64,000 nt of DNA from Parapusillimonas granuli. Lineage in GTDB: Bacteria; Pseudomonadota; Gammaproteobacteria; Burkholderiales; Burkholderiaceae_B. Position 1 is the stretch's first letter. The number at the start of each line of letters is the position of its first letter. The notes under the pieces are model-generated. The model searched no databases. It had not been told where the DNA came from and saw only the letters and a program-made list of their open reading frames with translations. Below are positions 1-11,488 of this stretch, piece by piece. The stretch is from positions 62,001 to 126,000 of the forward strand of contig NZ_JACCEM010000003.1 of assembly GCF_013416525.1 (NCBI RefSeq). Direction: 5' to 3'. The position numbers and the translations under genes were made by a program.

Positions 1-12
1 CGGGACGGAGGC

Positions 13-3000
13 ATGATGGAGACCCAGTGGTACAAGGACGCGGTCATCTACCAATTGCACGTCAAATCCTTCTTTGACGCGAACAACGACGGCCAGGGGG
101 ATTTCGCCGGCCTGATCCAGAAGCTCGACTACATCGCCGGCCTGGGCGTGAATACGGTCTGGCTGCTGCCGTTCTACCCGTCGCCGCGCCTGGACGACGG
201 CTACGACATCGCCGAGTACCGCGGCGTGCACGAAGACTACGGCTCGCTGGCGGACGTCCGCAAGTTCATCCGCGCCGCCCACGAGCGCGGCCTGCGCGTG
301 ATCACCGAACTGGTGGTCAACCATACGTCGGACCAGCATGCCTGGTTCCAGCGCGCACGCCGCGCGCGGCCGGGTTCCGCCGCCCGCAACTTCTACGTCT
401 GGTCGGACAACGATCAGGCCTATAGCGGCACCCGCATCATTTTCTGCGATACCGAGAAGTCCAACTGGACCTGGGATCCGGTGGCCGGCGCCTACTTCTG
501 GCATCGCTTCTATTCGCACCAGCCCGACCTGAACTACGACAATCCGCGCGTCCTGAAGGCGGTCATCGGGGTCATGCGGTACTGGCTGGACATGGGCGTG
601 GACGGCCTGCGCCTGGACGCCGTGCCCTATCTGGTGGAACGCGAGGGCACGAACAACGAGAACCTGCCGGAGACCCATGCCATCCTGAAGCAGATCCGCG
701 CCGCGCTGGACGCCGACTATCCGGACCGCATGCTGCTGGCCGAGGCGAACCAGTGGCCGGAGGACGCCCAGGAATATTTCGGGAACGGCGACGAATGCCA
801 CATGTCCTTCCATTTTCCGCTGATGCCGCGCATGTACATGGCGATCGCGCGCGAAGACCGGCTGCCCATCGTGGACATCATGCAGCAGACGCCGGAAATC
901 CCCCCGGCGTGCCAGTGGGCCATTTTCCTGCGCAACCACGATGAGCTGACGCTGGAAATGGTGTCCAGCAGCGAGCGGGACTATCTATGGGACGTGTACG
1001 CGGCCGACCGGCGCGCGCGCATCAACCTGGGCATACGCAGGCGCCTCGCGCCGCTGCTGGAGCGCGACCGCCGGCGGATCGAATTGATGAACAGCCTGCT
1101 GCTTTCCATGCCGGGAACGCCGGTGCTGTATTACGGGGACGAGATCGGCATGGGGGACAACATCCATCTCGGCGACCGCGACGGCGTGCGCACCCCCATG
1201 CAGTGGAGCCCCGACCGCAACGGCGGGTTTTCCAGGGCGGACGCCGAGCAGCTGTCGCTGCCGGTGCTGATGGGCTCTTTGTATGGCTACGAGGCGGTCA
1301 ACGTCGAGGCCCAGATGCGCGATCCGCATTCGTTGCTGAACTGGACGCGGCGCATGCTGGCCAAGCGCCAGCAAAGCCACGTGTTCGGCCGGGGCAGCTT
1401 GCGCTTCCTGCATCCCGGCAATCGCAAGATCCTGGCCTATGTGCGCGAGTACGAGGGCGCGGTGCTGCTGTGCGTCGCCAATCTCTCCAACGCCTCGCAG
1501 CCCGTGGAGCTGGACCTCGCCGCCATGGCGGGGCGGGTGCCGATCGAAATGCTGGGCGGCACGCCGTTTCCCACCATCGGCACGCTGCCCTATCTGCTGA
1601 CCCTGCCGCCCTACGGATTCTATTGGTTCGAGCTGAGCGAAAACGCCGCGCCGCCGGCCTGGCACGCGAGCGGGCCGCCGCAGATGCCGGAATACATTAC
1701 GCTGGTGCTGCGGCGGCGGGGCGCCTTCCAGCTGATGGAGGGCTCGCGCCGGGCCCTGAGCCGCGACGTATTGCCGCTGTACCTGGAAAGGCAGCGCTGG
1801 TTCGCCGGCCCGCGCCCGCCGGGCGAGATCGGGCTGGCTTATGTCGCGCCGCTCATGGCCGCCGGCGACGGGCGCGGCGTCGAACTCTTTCTGTCGGAAG
1901 TCGAGATCGGCGCCGGCCAGGGCGGCGAGCCGGCGCGCTATTTCCTGCCGCTGGGCCTGCGCTGGGAAGAGGAGGCGTCGGGGCCGGCCGGGCAATACGC
2001 CCTGGCGCGCGTCCGCCGCGCCGCCGACCTGGGGTGGGCGACCGACGCCCTGACCCTGCCGGAGTTCACGCGGGCGTTGCTGGCGGGCTGGGCGTCCGGG
2101 CGTGAAATCGAGTTTGAAACCGCCGCCGGCCGCTCACGCCTGATCTTCCGTGCCGAGGCCGGGTTCGCCGACTGCGAATGGGACGGCGAGCAGAGCGTGG
2201 ACTGGTTCCCGGGAGAGCAGTCCAACAGCTCGGTGTCCATCGCCCACAAGGCGGTCCTGAAGCTGTTGCGCCGGGTGGTGGCGGGCGAGCACCCGGAGGC
2301 CGAGATGACGCGCCGCCTGACCTCGGTGGGCTATGCGAATTCCGCCGCGCTGCTGGGAGAGCTGCGGCGGGTCGACGCGGAAGGCACGCCGCATACGCTG
2401 GCCTTGCTGCATGCGCACATACCGAACCAGGGAGACGCCTGGGCCTGGACGCGCGATTATCTGCAGCGCACCCTGGAAAACGCCGCGCTGACGGGAGAAA
2501 GCAGGGCGGATTTCGAAGAGGACTTGCGCGGCTACACCACGGTCGCGGGCATCATGGGCGAAAGACTGGCCCAGTTGCATGCGGCGCTGTCGCTGCCCAC
2601 GGACGATCCGGCCTTCGAGCCCGTCGCCGCGGGCGCGCGCGAGGCGCAGGCATGGGCCGTCCAGGTGGGCGCCATGTTCGACGACGCTTTGGCCGCCGCC
2701 GACCGCTGCGCGCTGTCCGACATCGCCGCCCAGCAGCTCAAGGCGCTCCGCAATGCCCGCAAAGCCCTGCGCAAGAGCATCGATGCGCTGGCCGCCGCCC
2801 TGCGCGGAACGCAGCGCACGCGCATCCATGGCGACTTCCACCTGGGCCAGATCCTGATCGCCCAGAACGACGTGTACATCATCGATTTCGAGGGCGAACC
2901 GGTGCGTTCCCTGGAGGAGCGCCGGGCGAAGAGCACCCGGTGGCGCGACGTGGCCGGCCTGCTGCGGTCCTTCGACTACGCGTGCGCGGTATTCGCATCG

Positions 3001-3381
3001 TCCGCCGCGCCCGCCGCGCGGCCGGAGGCCCCCGCCGAGCCGGACGCCACGGGCGCTTCGGCGGCGGCGCTGATGGCGCAGCAGCGCCAGGCCTTGCTCG
3101 GGCAATTCTGCGAAAGCGCCTCGCAGGCTTTCCTGCGCGCCTATCGGGCCGGCTATGAAAAAGCCATGCGCCCGGACGGGAGCGATGCCGCCGCTGCCGA
3201 GCCGCCCGCGGAGGCGGGCGGGAACGAGCCCTTGCTGGAGCTGGCCTTGCTGGAAAAAGCGGCCTACGAAATATGCTACGAGGCGGCGCACCGGCCGGAC
3301 TGGGTGGCCATCCCGCTGGCCGGGCTGCATCGGGTCGCCCAGCGTTTGCTGCCGCGCGGCGCATCGGGAGAGGCATCATGA
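13..3381 (+). CDS. treS: Trehalose synthase / maltokinase fusion (TreS-Pep2)
   Basis: Two enzymes in one cytoplasmic chain of 1122 aa. Residues 1 to about 550 are a GH13 trehalose synthase that interconverts maltose and trehalose. The catalytic set is visible: nucleophile D202 in [10 protein letters not shown], acid/base E244 in LLAEANQWP and D310 in RNHDEL. Residues about 560-1122 are a maltokinase with aminoglycoside-kinase-like motifs, D941 in HGDFHLGQ and D958 in IDFEGEP; it phosphorylates maltose to maltose-1-phosphate, the GlgE substrate. GGAGG at 7-11 lies 1 base before the ATG at 13 and 4 before the ATG at 16, so the second ATG may be the real start. The frame is also open to the window edge, but the homology begins at [10 protein letters not shown]. 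It is the first visible gene of a six-gene operon; glgE is expected upstream by analogy but not visible. Confidence 0.95.
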   Translation: MMETQWYKDAVIYQLHVKSFFDANNDGQGDFAGLIQKLDYIAGLGVNTVWLLPFYPSPRLDDGYDIAEYRGVHEDYGSLADVRKFIRAAHERGLRVITELVVNHTSDQHAWFQRARRARPGSAARNFYVWSDNDQAYSGTRIIFCDTEKSNWTWDPVAGAYFWHRFYSHQPDLNYDNPRVLKAVIGVMRYWLDMGVDGLRLDAVPYLVEREGTNNENLPETHAILKQIRAALDADYPDRMLLAEANQWPEDAQEYFGNGDECHMSFHFPLMPRMYMAIAREDRLPIVDIMQQTPEIPPACQWAIFLRNHDELTLEMVSSSERDYLWDVYAADRRARINLGIRRRLAPLLERDRRRIELMNSLLLSMPGTPVLYYGDEIGMGDNIHLGDRDGVRTPMQWSPDRNGGFSRADAEQLSLPVLMGSLYGYEAVNVEAQMRDPHSLLNWTRRMLAKRQQSHVFGRGSLRFLHPGNRKILAYVREYEGAVLLCVANLSNASQPVELDLAAMAGRVPIEMLGGTPFPTIGTLPYLLTLPPYGFYWFELSENAAPPAWHASGPPQMPEYITLVLRRRGAFQLMEGSRRALSRDVLPLYLERQRWFAGPRPPGEIGLAYVAPLMAAGDGRGVELFLSEVEIGAGQGGEPARYFLPLGLRWEEEASGPAGQYALARVRRAADLGWATDALTLPEFTRALLAGWASGREIEFETAAGRSRLIFRAEAGFADCEWDGEQSVDWFPGEQSNSSVSIAHKAVLKLLRRVVAGEHPEAEMTRRLTSVGYANSAALLGELRRVDAEGTPHTLALLHAHIPNQGDAWAWTRDYLQRTLENAALTGESRADFEEDLRGYTTVAGIMGERLAQLHAALSLPTDDPAFEPVAAGAREAQAWAVQVGAMFDDALAAADRCALSDIAAQQLKALRNARKALRKSIDALAAALRGTQRTRIHGDFHLGQILIAQNDVYIIDFEGEPVRSLEERRAKSTRWRDVAGLLRSFDYACAVFASSAAPAARPEAPAEPDATGASAAALMAQQRQALLGQFCESASQAFLRAYRAGYEKAMRPDGSDAAAAEPPAEAGGNEPLLELALLEKAAYEICYEAAHRPDWVAIPLAGLHRVAQRLLPRGASGEAS

Positions 3382-5339
3382 AGCCTGCGGATTCCACGGC
3401 GCAGGCGCCGGCGCGCGCCGGGCGGGAAGGGCATCGCCTGCTCTTGGGCGAGCTGGACGTGCATCTGCTGGCCGAAGGGCGGCATTGGCGCCTGGCCGAC
3501 TGCCTGGGCGCCCAATGCATGGACGTCGACGGGGTGGACGGGGTGCGTTTCGCGGTCTGGGCCCCCAATGCCAGGAAGGTGTCCGTCGTCGGCGACTTCA
3601 ATGACTGGGACGGCCGCCGCCATCCCATGTACCTGAGGCGGGAATGCGGCGTATGGGAGGTCTTCGTGCCGGGCGCGGGCCCCGGCGCGCTCTACAAGTA
3701 CGAGCTGCAGGCGCCCAACGGCGAGATGCTGGCCTTGAAGGCGGACCCCGTGGCGCGGCGCAGCGAACTGCCTCCGGCCACGGCCTCGGTGGTGGCGGAG
3801 CCCGCGGCATTCCGCTGGACGGACGAGGCATGGATGGCGGAGCGCGGGCGGCGCCAGAGGGTGGACGCCCCCTTGTCCATCTATGAGGCGCACCTGGATT
3901 CCTGGGCGCGCGATGCGCCGCCGGGGCGGGTATGGAAAGAGACCGGCCCCAGGCTGATCGCCTACGTCCGCGAGATGGGCTTCACGCACCTGGAACTGCT
4001 GCCCGTCATGGAACACCCCTTCGGCGGTTCCTGGGGCTATCAGCCGCTGGGCATGTTCGCGCCGTCGGCGCGCTATGGTTCCCCGGCGGATTTCGCCGCC
4101 TTCGTCAATGCCTGCCACGAGGCCGGACTGGGCCTGATCCTGGACTGGGTGCCCGCCCATTTTCCGTCCGACCCGCACGGGCTCGCCTGGTTCGACGGCA
4201 CGGCGCTGTACGAGCATGCCGACCCGCGCCAGGGCTTCCATCCGGACTGGAACACGCTGATCTACAACTTCGGCCGGACCGAGGTGCGGAACTTCCTGAT
4301 GGCCAGCGCCCTGGAATGGCTGCGGCATTTCCACGTCGACGGCCTGAGGGTGGATGCGGTGGCCTCGATGCTGTACCTGGACTACAGCCGCCAGCCCGGC
4401 CAATGGACGCCCAACCGCCATGGCGGCCGCGAAAACCTGGAAGCGGTGTCGTTCCTGCGGGAGTTGAACGCGCTCGTGGCCGAGCAATGCCCGGGCGCCG
4501 TCATGATCGCGGAAGAATCCACCGCCTGGCCCGGCGTCACGGCGCCGGTGGGCGGCGGCGGGCTGGGCTTCCATTACAAGTGGAACATGGGCTGGATGCA
4601 CGACACGCTGAGCTATATGGCGCGGGACCCCATACACCGGACCTATCATCACCATGAAATGACCTTCGGCATGGTCTACGCCTATTCCGAGAACTTCATC
4701 CTGCCGCTGTCGCACGACGAAGTCGTCCACGGAAAAGGTTCGCTGTACGGCAAGATGCCGGGCGATGCCTGGCAGCGCCATGCCAACCTGCGGGCCTACC
4801 TGGGCTTCATGTGGGGCCATCCGGGCAAGAAGCTGCTGTTCATGGGCGGGGAACTGGCCCAGCAGGTGGAATGGAATCACGAGGCCGCGCTGGACTGGGC
4901 CGGCCTGGAGCCCGGCCGGCCCGAGGCGGCCATGCGCGCCGGCATGCAGCGGCTGGTGCGCGAACTGAACGCCCTGTATCGGCGCCTGCCGGCGCTGCAC
5001 GGCGCGGACGCGGATCCCACCGGCTTCGCGTGGACCGTTGGCGACGACACCGGGAACAGCGTGTTCGCCTTTACGCGCTGGTATGCCGGGCAGTGCGTGC
5101 TGGTGGTGTCCAACATGACGCCGGTGCCGCGGCAGGCCTACCGGATCGGCGTGCCGGTCTCCGGCCGCTGGTGCGAGCTGCTGAATACGGACGCGGCCGT
5201 CTATGGCGGATCCAACGTGGGCAACGGCGGCGAGGCCTGGACGGCCCCGGTCCCGGCGCACGGCCATGAACAATCGCTTGCGCTGCAGCTTCCGCCGCTG
5301 GCGACGCTGATGTTCGTACCGCAGGAGTGCTTGACATGA
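3378..5339 (+). CDS. glgB: 1,4-alpha-glucan branching enzyme
   Basis: Cuts alpha-1,4-glucan and re-attaches the fragment by an alpha-1,6 bond, making glycogen branches. The protein has 653 aa. A CBM48 domain ([20 protein letters not shown]) is followed by the GH13 barrel with D326 in [10 protein letters not shown]379 in MIAEEST and D447 in [14 protein letters not shown]. The spacing of these three (53 and 68 residues) equals that of the E. coli catalytic residues. Compared with E. coli (728 aa) the N-terminal N1 module is absent, so this is the short form of the enzyme. The start was chosen because its ATG overlaps the treS stop as ATGA and the homology begins just after it. The frame is open further upstream, but that part only overlays treS. 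Confidence 0.95.
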   Translation: MKPADSTAQAPARAGREGHRLLLGELDVHLLAEGRHWRLADCLGAQCMDVDGVDGVRFAVWAPNARKVSVVGDFNDWDGRRHPMYLRRECGVWEVFVPGAGPGALYKYELQAPNGEMLALKADPVARRSELPPATASVVAEPAAFRWTDEAWMAERGRRQRVDAPLSIYEAHLDSWARDAPPGRVWKETGPRLIAYVREMGFTHLELLPVMEHPFGGSWGYQPLGMFAPSARYGSPADFAAFVNACHEAGLGLILDWVPAHFPSDPHGLAWFDGTALYEHADPRQGFHPDWNTLIYNFGRTEVRNFLMASALEWLRHFHVDGLRVDAVASMLYLDYSRQPGQWTPNRHGGRENLEAVSFLRELNALVAEQCPGAVMIAEESTAWPGVTAPVGGGGLGFHYKWNMGWMHDTLSYMARDPIHRTYHHHEMTFGMVYAYSENFILPLSHDEVVHGKGSLYGKMPGDAWQRHANLRAYLGFMWGHPGKKLLFMGGELAQQVEWNHEAALDWAGLEPGRPEAAMRAGMQRLVRELNALYRRLPALHGADADPTGFAWTVGDDTGNSVFAFTRWYAGQCVLVVSNMTPVPRQAYRIGVPVSGRWCELLNTDAAVYGGSNVGNGGEAWTAPVPAHGHEQSLALQLPPLATLMFVPQECLT

Positions 5340-7477
5340 TGCTGCCTGATCGTCTGGAGCCGGGCCTGCCCTATCCGCTGGGGGCGACCAACGACGGCCT
5401 GGGAGTCAATTTCGCGGTGTTCTCGGCCAACGCCACCAAGATGGAGCTCTGCCTGTTCGATGCGCGCGGGCGCAAGGAGCTGCGCAGGCTGGCCATGCCG
5501 GAGTGCACGGACGAAGTCTGGCACGGCTACCTGCCCAATGCGGGGCCCGGCCTGGTCTACGGCTACCGCGCCCATGGGCCTTACGACCCCAAGCGCGGCC
5601 ACCGCTTCAACCCCCAGAAGCTGCTGATCGACCCTTATGCGCGCAAGCTGCTGGGCGAGACGCGCTGGTCCGACGCCTTGTTCGGATACCGTGTGCAGCA
5701 TCCCCGGGCCGACCTCAGCCTGGACAGGAGGGATTCGGCGCCCCTGATGCCCAAGTGCATCGTCACCGACACGCGCTTCCGGCCCGGCGACCTGAACCGG
5801 CCGGTGGCGCCGTGGGCGGAGACGGTCATCTATGAAGCGCACGTGCGCGGCATCTCCATGATGCGCGACGACATCCGCAAGGAGTTGCGAGGCACTTGCG
5901 CGGCGCTCGCCGACCCGAGGCTGATTGATCATTTGCTGAGGATAGGCGTGACGGCGATCGAACTGCTGCCGGTGCACGCCCATCTGCAGGATCACTTCCT
6001 GTTCGAGCGCGGGCTGCGCAACTACTGGGGCTACAACAGCCTTTCCTTCTTTGCGCCGGAGGCCTCGTATCTGCAGAACGGGATGAACAACGACTTGCGC
6101 ATGGCCATCCGCCGCCTGCGCAGCGCCGGCATCGAAGTCCTGCTGGACGTCGTGTACAACCATACCTGCGAGGGCAACGAGCTCGGCCCGACGCTGTCCT
6201 GGAAGGGGCTGGACAACGCCAGCTATTACCGGCTCGTGCCGGGCGACGAGCGCTACTACATCAATGACACGGGCTGCGGCAACACGGTGAACCTGTCGCA
6301 TCCGCGCGTGCTGCAAATGGTGATGGACTCCTTGCGCTATTGGGTGGAAAGCTATGGAGTCGACGGTTTCCGCTTCGACCTGGGGGTGACCCTGGGGCGC
6401 GAAGGAACGGGCTTCGATCCCGGGTCGGGTTTCTTCGACGCCATCCTGCAGGACCCGGTCCTGTCGCGCCTCAAGCTCATCTCCGAACCCTGGGACATCG
6501 GGCCGGACGGCTATCAGCTGGGCAACCATCCGCCCGGCTTCGCCGAGTGGAACGGCCGCTTCCGCGACGACGTCCGCCGCTTCTGGATGGGCGAGGAAGG
6601 CATGCGGGGCGAGGTCGCCGCCCTGTTGATGGGTTCGCCGCAACTGTTCGACAGCCGGCATCGCCGCCCCTGGGCGTCGGTGAACTTCCTGGCCTCGCAT
6701 GACGGCTTCACGGCGAACGATCTCGTCACCTATGCGGAGAAGCACAACGAAGCCAACGGCGACGACAACCTGGACGGCCATGCGGACAACTTCAGCAGCA
6801 ATTGGGGCCATGAGGGCCCGGTCGACGATCCCGCCATCACGGCCTTGCGCCGGCGCGCGCTGCGCGCCATGCTGGCGACGGTATTCGTGTCGCACGGAAC
6901 GCCCATGCTGCTTGCGGGCGACGAATTCGGCAACAGCCAGCAGGGCAACAACAACGCCTATTGCCAGGACAACGAGATTTCCTGGCTGGACTGGTCCCGC
7001 GCCGCCACGCCGGAAGGGCGCGACCTGACGGCCTTCATCGCCCGGCTCGCCGCCTTGCGCCGCGCCCATCCTTCGCTCAGGTTCCCGCGCTATGTGGACG
7101 GCAATCACGAGCTGCTGCCCGGCCTGCCCAGGGTCGGCTGGTTCGATCTGGACGGCGGGCCCATGAGCGCCGAGGCCTGGGACTATGCGCCGGGCAGGGT
7201 GCTGGGCTTGCGCCGGGCCGCCGAGACGGGGCAAGGGCACATCGACCTGAGCCTGGTGCTTTTGAACGGCGGCGGCGACGACGTGCGCTTCAAGCTGCCG
7301 CAGCCGGCCTTCGACTGGAAATTGCAGCTGGACACCGCGGCGAATCCCAAGCCGAGCGTCGCCAGGCCGGGCGCCAGGCCCGCCGCGGCCCCCCCCGTCG
7401 GCGACGCCGTCGACTTGCGCGGCCATTCGCTGATGGTGTTCACCGCCACGCATGAGCCGGAGGGCGGCCATGGCTGA
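5336..7477 (+). CDS. glgX: Glycogen debranching enzyme GlgX
   Basis: Isoamylase-type GH13 enzyme (713 aa) that hydrolyses alpha-1,6 branches of glycogen or limit dextrin, releasing linear malto-oligosaccharides that TreY, MalQ and TreZ can use. An N-terminal CBM48 ([20 protein letters not shown]) precedes the barrel. Catalytic residues are D348 in [11 protein letters not shown]384 in [10 protein letters not shown] and D456 in [11 protein letters not shown]. The ATG at 5336 overlaps the glgB stop (ATGA) and is preceded by AGGAG at 5323-5327 at good spacing. A GTG three codons upstream is a poorer choice because it lies inside that ribosome binding site. Confidence 0.95.
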   Translation: MMLPDRLEPGLPYPLGATNDGLGVNFAVFSANATKMELCLFDARGRKELRRLAMPECTDEVWHGYLPNAGPGLVYGYRAHGPYDPKRGHRFNPQKLLIDPYARKLLGETRWSDALFGYRVQHPRADLSLDRRDSAPLMPKCIVTDTRFRPGDLNRPVAPWAETVIYEAHVRGISMMRDDIRKELRGTCAALADPRLIDHLLRIGVTAIELLPVHAHLQDHFLFERGLRNYWGYNSLSFFAPEASYLQNGMNNDLRMAIRRLRSAGIEVLLDVVYNHTCEGNELGPTLSWKGLDNASYYRLVPGDERYYINDTGCGNTVNLSHPRVLQMVMDSLRYWVESYGVDGFRFDLGVTLGREGTGFDPGSGFFDAILQDPVLSRLKLISEPWDIGPDGYQLGNHPPGFAEWNGRFRDDVRRFWMGEEGMRGEVAALLMGSPQLFDSRHRRPWASVNFLASHDGFTANDLVTYAEKHNEANGDDNLDGHADNFSSNWGHEGPVDDPAITALRRRALRAMLATVFVSHGTPMLLAGDEFGNSQQGNNNAYCQDNEISWLDWSRAATPEGRDLTAFIARLAALRRAHPSLRFPRYVDGNHELLPGLPRVGWFDLDGGPMSAEAWDYAPGRVLGLRRAAETGQGHIDLSLVLLNGGGDDVRFKLPQPAFDWKLQLDTAANPKPSVARPGARPAAAPPVGDAVDLRGHSLMVFTATHEPEGGHG

Positions 7478-9317
7478 ACGGGGCGAACATCCCGCCGCCG
7501 GCGCCGCCTACGCCTATGGCTTCGGCGCGATGCCGGTGGACGGGGGACGCACCCGTTTTCGCCTGTGGGCGCCGGATGCATGCCAGGTGCGGCTGGAGCT
7601 GGAAGGACAGGTGTCCATGCTGATGGGCACGGCCGCCGACGGCTTCCATGAGCTGGTATGCCCGTGCGCGCCGGGCACGCGCTATTGCTTCCGCATCGAC
7701 GACGATCTGTGCGTGCCGGACCCGGCTTCCCGCCGGCAGGACGGCGACGTGCACGATCAGAGCATCGTGGTGGATCCGTCCGCCTATGCCTGGCAGACCC
7801 GCGGCTGGCGCGGGCTGCCGTGGTCCGAGAGCGTGATCTACGAAATCCACGCCGGCCTGGCGGGCGGCTTTCGCGGCGTGCTGGAAAAACTGGCGGAACT
7901 GAAGGACCTGGGGATCACGGCCGTGGAGCTCATGCCGGTGGCCGATTTCCCGGGGGCGCGCAACTGGGGCTACGACGGCGTGCTGCCTTACGCGCCCGAC
8001 TGCGCCTATGGCGGCCCGGACGACCTGAGGCTGCTGGTGGACACCGCGCACGGCATGGGCATGCAGGTCTTTCTGGACGTGGTGTACAACCATTTCGGGC
8101 CGGACGGCAATTATCTCGGCAAGTATGCGTCCGGCTTTTTCCGGGACGACGTGAAGACCCCATGGGGTCCCGCCATCGATTTTCGCAAGGCTCAGGTGCG
8201 GCGTTTTTTTGCAGAGAACGCCCTGTACTGGCTGGAGGAATACCGCATGGACGGCTTGCGCTTCGATGCCGTGCACGCCATACGGGCGGAGGGCTGGCTG
8301 CCGGAAATGGCGCGCTTCCTGCGCGACCGGATAGGCCCGGACCGGCATGTGCACCTGATCCTGGAAAACGACGACAACAGCGCCGCCCTGCTGGGCCAGG
8401 GTTTCGACGCGCAATGGAACGACGACGCCCATCATGTGCTGCACCATATCCTCACCGGAGAGACGGAAGGGTATTACTCGGACTACGCGGAGGACCCCAC
8501 GGCGGACCTGGCCAAGGTGCTGGCCGAGGGCTTCGTCTACCAGGGGCAGGCCAGCCGGTGGCGCGGGGGCGCCAGGCGCGGCGAGCCCAGCGGCGGCCTG
8601 TCGCCCCTCGCCTTCGTGTTCTTCCTGCAGAACCATGATCAGACCGGCAACCGCGCCATGGGCGAGCGCCTGGCCGCTTTGTGCGCCGACCGGCCCGGCG
8701 CCCTGCGCGCCGCCGTCGCGCTGCAATTGCTGGCGCCGCATATTCCCATGCTGTTCATGGGAGAGGAATGCGGGTCGCGGGATCCTTTCCTGTATTTCAC
8801 GAGCTTTCGCGACGAGGCGCTGGCGGCCGCGGTTCGGGACGGGCGGCGCGCCGAGTTCGCGGGCTTCCGGGCGTTTTCCGATCCGGACGAGCGGGCGCGC
8901 ATACCGGACCCGAACGATGTCCGGACCTGGGAGGCATCGCGCCCCGGGTCCTTGCATTGCGCCGACCCGGCGGCCAAGGCCTGGCGCGCGTATTACCGCG
9001 GCTTGCTGCGGGTGCGCAAGCAATTCCTGACGCCGCATCTGCGCGGGGCTCGATCCGTGGGCGTGCGGGAGCTGGGCAGGCTGGCCGTGCTGGCGGCCTG
9101 GCGGCTGGACAATGGCAGCGTATTGCGGCTGTATTGCAATCTGTCGCAGGAAGAAGTCCTCACGCCGTCCGATGTCTCCACCAACGAGGTCATCCTGTTT
9201 TCCAGCGCGAAGCAAGCGGACGCCGCTATGCGCAAAGGGCGCCTGCCGGCGGAAAGCACCATCGCCACGATCGAATCGCTCGCCTCCATGCCGGCGCGGC
9301 CGCGGAGGGCGCGATGA
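7470..9317 (+). CDS. treZ: Malto-oligosyltrehalose trehalohydrolase
   Basis: Second step of the TreY/TreZ route: cleaves the alpha-1,4 bond next to the trehalosyl end of malto-oligosyltrehalose and frees trehalose. The protein has 615 aa. An N-terminal CBM48-like domain (FRLWAPDACQVRLELEG) is followed by GH13 motifs: D266 in DGLRFDAVHAI, E299 in LILENDDNSA and D390 in FLQNHDQTGNRAMGER, the last typical of TreZ. The start at 7470 sits 5 bases after GGAGGG (7459-7464) and overlaps the end of glgX by 8 bases; an ATG at 7452 in the same frame is a less likely start. Its partner treY lies two genes downstream with malQ between them. Confidence 0.93.
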   Translation: MAERGEHPAAGAAYAYGFGAMPVDGGRTRFRLWAPDACQVRLELEGQVSMLMGTAADGFHELVCPCAPGTRYCFRIDDDLCVPDPASRRQDGDVHDQSIVVDPSAYAWQTRGWRGLPWSESVIYEIHAGLAGGFRGVLEKLAELKDLGITAVELMPVADFPGARNWGYDGVLPYAPDCAYGGPDDLRLLVDTAHGMGMQVFLDVVYNHFGPDGNYLGKYASGFFRDDVKTPWGPAIDFRKAQVRRFFAENALYWLEEYRMDGLRFDAVHAIRAEGWLPEMARFLRDRIGPDRHVHLILENDDNSAALLGQGFDAQWNDDAHHVLHHILTGETEGYYSDYAEDPTADLAKVLAEGFVYQGQASRWRGGARRGEPSGGLSPLAFVFFLQNHDQTGNRAMGERLAALCADRPGALRAAVALQLLAPHIPMLFMGEECGSRDPFLYFTSFRDEALAAAVRDGRRAEFAGFRAFSDPDERARIPDPNDVRTWEASRPGSLHCADPAAKAWRAYYRGLLRVRKQFLTPHLRGARSVGVRELGRLAVLAAWRLDNGSVLRLYCNLSQEEVLTPSDVSTNEVILFSSAKQADAAMRKGRLPAESTIATIESLASMPARPRRAR

Positions 9318-11488
9318 GCCGGCCGGAGACGGAGGCGCTGCGCGATCTCGCGCGTGCCGCCGGGCTGCTGGCCGAGTGGCGCGATGCCTTCGGCGCGCCG
9401 CGCTCCGTCGCGCCGGAAGTGCTTGCCGGCATGCTGGCGCGCATGGGCTTTCCCTGCGGCACGGTCCAGGACCTGCGGGACAGCGTCCACAGGCTCGAAT
9501 CGAAGGCAACGGCCGGCGGGCGGCCGTTGCGGGTGGTGGACGCCGGTCAGGCCATCGAATTGCGCGATGTCGCGAGCCTGAAATACAAGGTGGAGCTGGA
9601 ATCCGGCGAGACGCTGTTCGGCACGGCGGGCGCCGGCGCGCCCGGTTCGGCCATCATTCCAGCCATCCGCCGGCCCGGCTATCATCGCCTGCTCATCGGC
9701 GGGCAGGCGTTCGCGCTGGCGGTGTGTCCCGCGCGCTGCCCGGCGGTCCGGGACCTGGTCCCTGGCGGCGGCGCGAGGCCATGGGGCCTGACCGCGCAGC
9801 TCTACAGCCTGGCCGGCGAGGGCGCTTACGCCCAGTTGGCCCGCCTGGCCGGGCACGCGGCGGCGCAGGGCGCCAGCGCGCTGGCGATCAGCCCGGCCCA
9901 TGCCATGTTCAGCGCCGACCCATCGCGCTTCAGTCCTTACTCGCCGTCCAGCCGGCTGTTCCTGAACGTGGCGCACATCGAGCCTTCCAGCGTCCTGGGC
10001 CCGGACGCGGCGGCGAGCGCGATCGGATCGCCGCCGGCGGAAGCCGAAAGGCCGGACGCGGCATCCGGCTCGCGCCACCTGCATTGGGACCGGATCGTGC
10101 CGGCGCGGCTGCGCGTCCTGCGGCGGCTGTTCGATGCGTTCCGGACGCAAGGGGCCGAGGGGGCGAAGCGGGAGTTCGCCGAGTTTTGCCGCCAGGGCGG
10201 CCAAGCGCTGCGGCGGCATGCGGGCTACGAGGCCCTGCACGCGCATTTTTCCGCCGCCCTGGGGCCGGGCTGCGGCTGGCGAGACTGGCCCGCCGAATTT
10301 CACGATCCGGATGGGCCGGCGCCGCGGGATTTCGCCCAGCGGCACGCGCTGGAGCTGGATTTCCACATGTTCCTGCAATGGCAGGCCTTTCGCAGCCTTG
10401 CCGGCGCGCAGCGCGCCGCGAAGCAGGCCGGCATGGGCATCGGCCTGATCGCCGATCTGGCCATCGGCGTCGATGGGCGCGGCAGCCAAGTGTGGAGCCG
10501 CCAGTCCGAGATGCTGGTGGGGGCGTCGGTGGGCGCGCCGCCCGACCTCTACCAGCAGGCGGGCCAGAACTGGGGGCTGTCGACTTTTTCCCCCTGGTCG
10601 CTCGCCGACAACGGGTATGCGGGCTTCCTGGAGACCTTGCGGGCCGCGTTCGCCCATGCCGGAGGGCTGCGCATCGACCACATACTGGGCTACGGCAGGA
10701 TGTGGCTGATAGAGGAAGGCGGCGACCCCGTGGACGGCGTCTACCTGCGCTATCCCCTGGACGACATGCTGCGGCTGCTCACGCTGGAGGCATGGCGCGC
10801 CGGCGCCGTCGTCATCGGCGAGAATCTGGGCACCGTGCCCGAAGACTTCAATGACAGGCTGGCGCGCCGGGGCATCATGGGCACCAGCGTGCTGTGGTTC
10901 GAGCGGCGGGACCACGCCCGGGGCGGGGCGCAGGATTTCGCCGCGGCCGAGCAATGGCCGGATTGGACCATGGCCACCAGCACCACGCACGACCTGCCCA
11001 CGGTGGCGGGCTGGTGGAAGGGCAGGGACTTGTACTGGCGGCGGCGGCTTGCGCCGCCGCCCAGCGGCGCCACGGCCGACCCGCACGATGCCGCGGCCGA
11101 TCCGTATGGCGCCGCGGCCGATCAGCATCACGCCACGGCGGGTCCGGGAGAGTCCGGCGTCCGGGCGCAGGAGCGGGCCCTGCTGTGGCGGCGGGCGGCG
11201 CCGTCGGCCGCCGCGCCGCCGCCTGCGGAGCCGCCGCTGGCGGACATACTGGCTTTCGTCGCGCGCTCGCCGTCCCCGCTCTTCATGCTGCCGCTGGAAG
11301 ACTTGCTGGGCGTGGAGGAACAGCCCAACATCCCCGGCAGCCGGTCCGGGCTGGAACCGGGCTGTTATCCGAGCTGGATGCTGGCCCTGGGCGCGGACCT
11401 CGACGCCATGTGGGCGAGCGAGGGCGTGCGGCGAACCATCGCGGCCGTCAAGCAGGCCAGGGCCCGCACCGGGAGCAGCGATCCATGA
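9314..11488 (+). CDS. malQ: 4-alpha-glucanotransferase (amylomaltase)
   Basis: GH77 enzyme (724 aa) that moves glucan segments between malto-oligosaccharides, lengthening chains for TreY and releasing glucose. Catalytic residues: D455 in LRIDHILGYGRMW, E503 in VIGENLGTVPEDF and D560 in STTHDLPTVAGWW; the first two are spaced exactly as in E. coli MalQ. The ATG overlaps the treZ stop (ATGA), with GGAGGG at 9304-9309. An upstream extension of the frame is only a shadow of treZ. Residues about 572-640 are an unusual Ala/Pro/Asp/His-rich linker with a short tandem repeat, replacing the variable segment between the D560 motif and the C-terminal helices. Confidence 0.93.
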   Translation: MSRPETEALRDLARAAGLLAEWRDAFGAPRSVAPEVLAGMLARMGFPCGTVQDLRDSVHRLESKATAGGRPLRVVDAGQAIELRDVASLKYKVELESGETLFGTAGAGAPGSAIIPAIRRPGYHRLLIGGQAFALAVCPARCPAVRDLVPGGGARPWGLTAQLYSLAGEGAYAQLARLAGHAAAQGASALAISPAHAMFSADPSRFSPYSPSSRLFLNVAHIEPSSVLGPDAAASAIGSPPAEAERPDAASGSRHLHWDRIVPARLRVLRRLFDAFRTQGAEGAKREFAEFCRQGGQALRRHAGYEALHAHFSAALGPGCGWRDWPAEFHDPDGPAPRDFAQRHALELDFHMFLQWQAFRSLAGAQRAAKQAGMGIGLIADLAIGVDGRGSQVWSRQSEMLVGASVGAPPDLYQQAGQNWGLSTFSPWSLADNGYAGFLETLRAAFAHAGGLRIDHILGYGRMWLIEEGGDPVDGVYLRYPLDDMLRLLTLEAWRAGAVVIGENLGTVPEDFNDRLARRGIMGTSVLWFERRDHARGGAQDFAAAEQWPDWTMATSTTHDLPTVAGWWKGRDLYWRRRLAPPPSGATADPHDAAADPYGAAADQHHATAGPGESGVRAQERALLWRRAAPSAAAPPPAEPPLADILAFVARSPSPLFMLPLEDLLGVEEQPNIPGSRSGLEPGCYPSWMLALGADLDAMWASEGVRRTIAAVKQARARTGSSDP
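11069..11140 (+). repeat. 21-bp tandem repeat inside malQ
   Basis: About 3.4 imperfect copies of a 21-base unit start at 11069, 11090, 11111 and 11132 (last one partial). Each encodes seven residues of the form A-(T/A)-A-D-(P/Q)-(H/Y)-x, MalQ residues 586-609. The unit length is a multiple of three, so copy-number change would keep the frame. It lies in a variable surface linker after the last catalytic motif. Confidence 0.8.

Noticed and set aside
3276-5273. 665-codon open frame antisense to glgB
   Set aside because: No recognisable motif, strongly biased composition, fully covered by glgB.
5201-7471. 756-codon open frame antisense to glgX
   Set aside because: Shadow of GC-rich third codon positions; the + strand encodes a complete GlgX with all catalytic motifs.
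8681-9313. Long N-terminal extension of the malQ frame
   Set aside because: It only overlays treZ, and an ATG overlapping the treZ stop with a good ribosome site exists at 9314.
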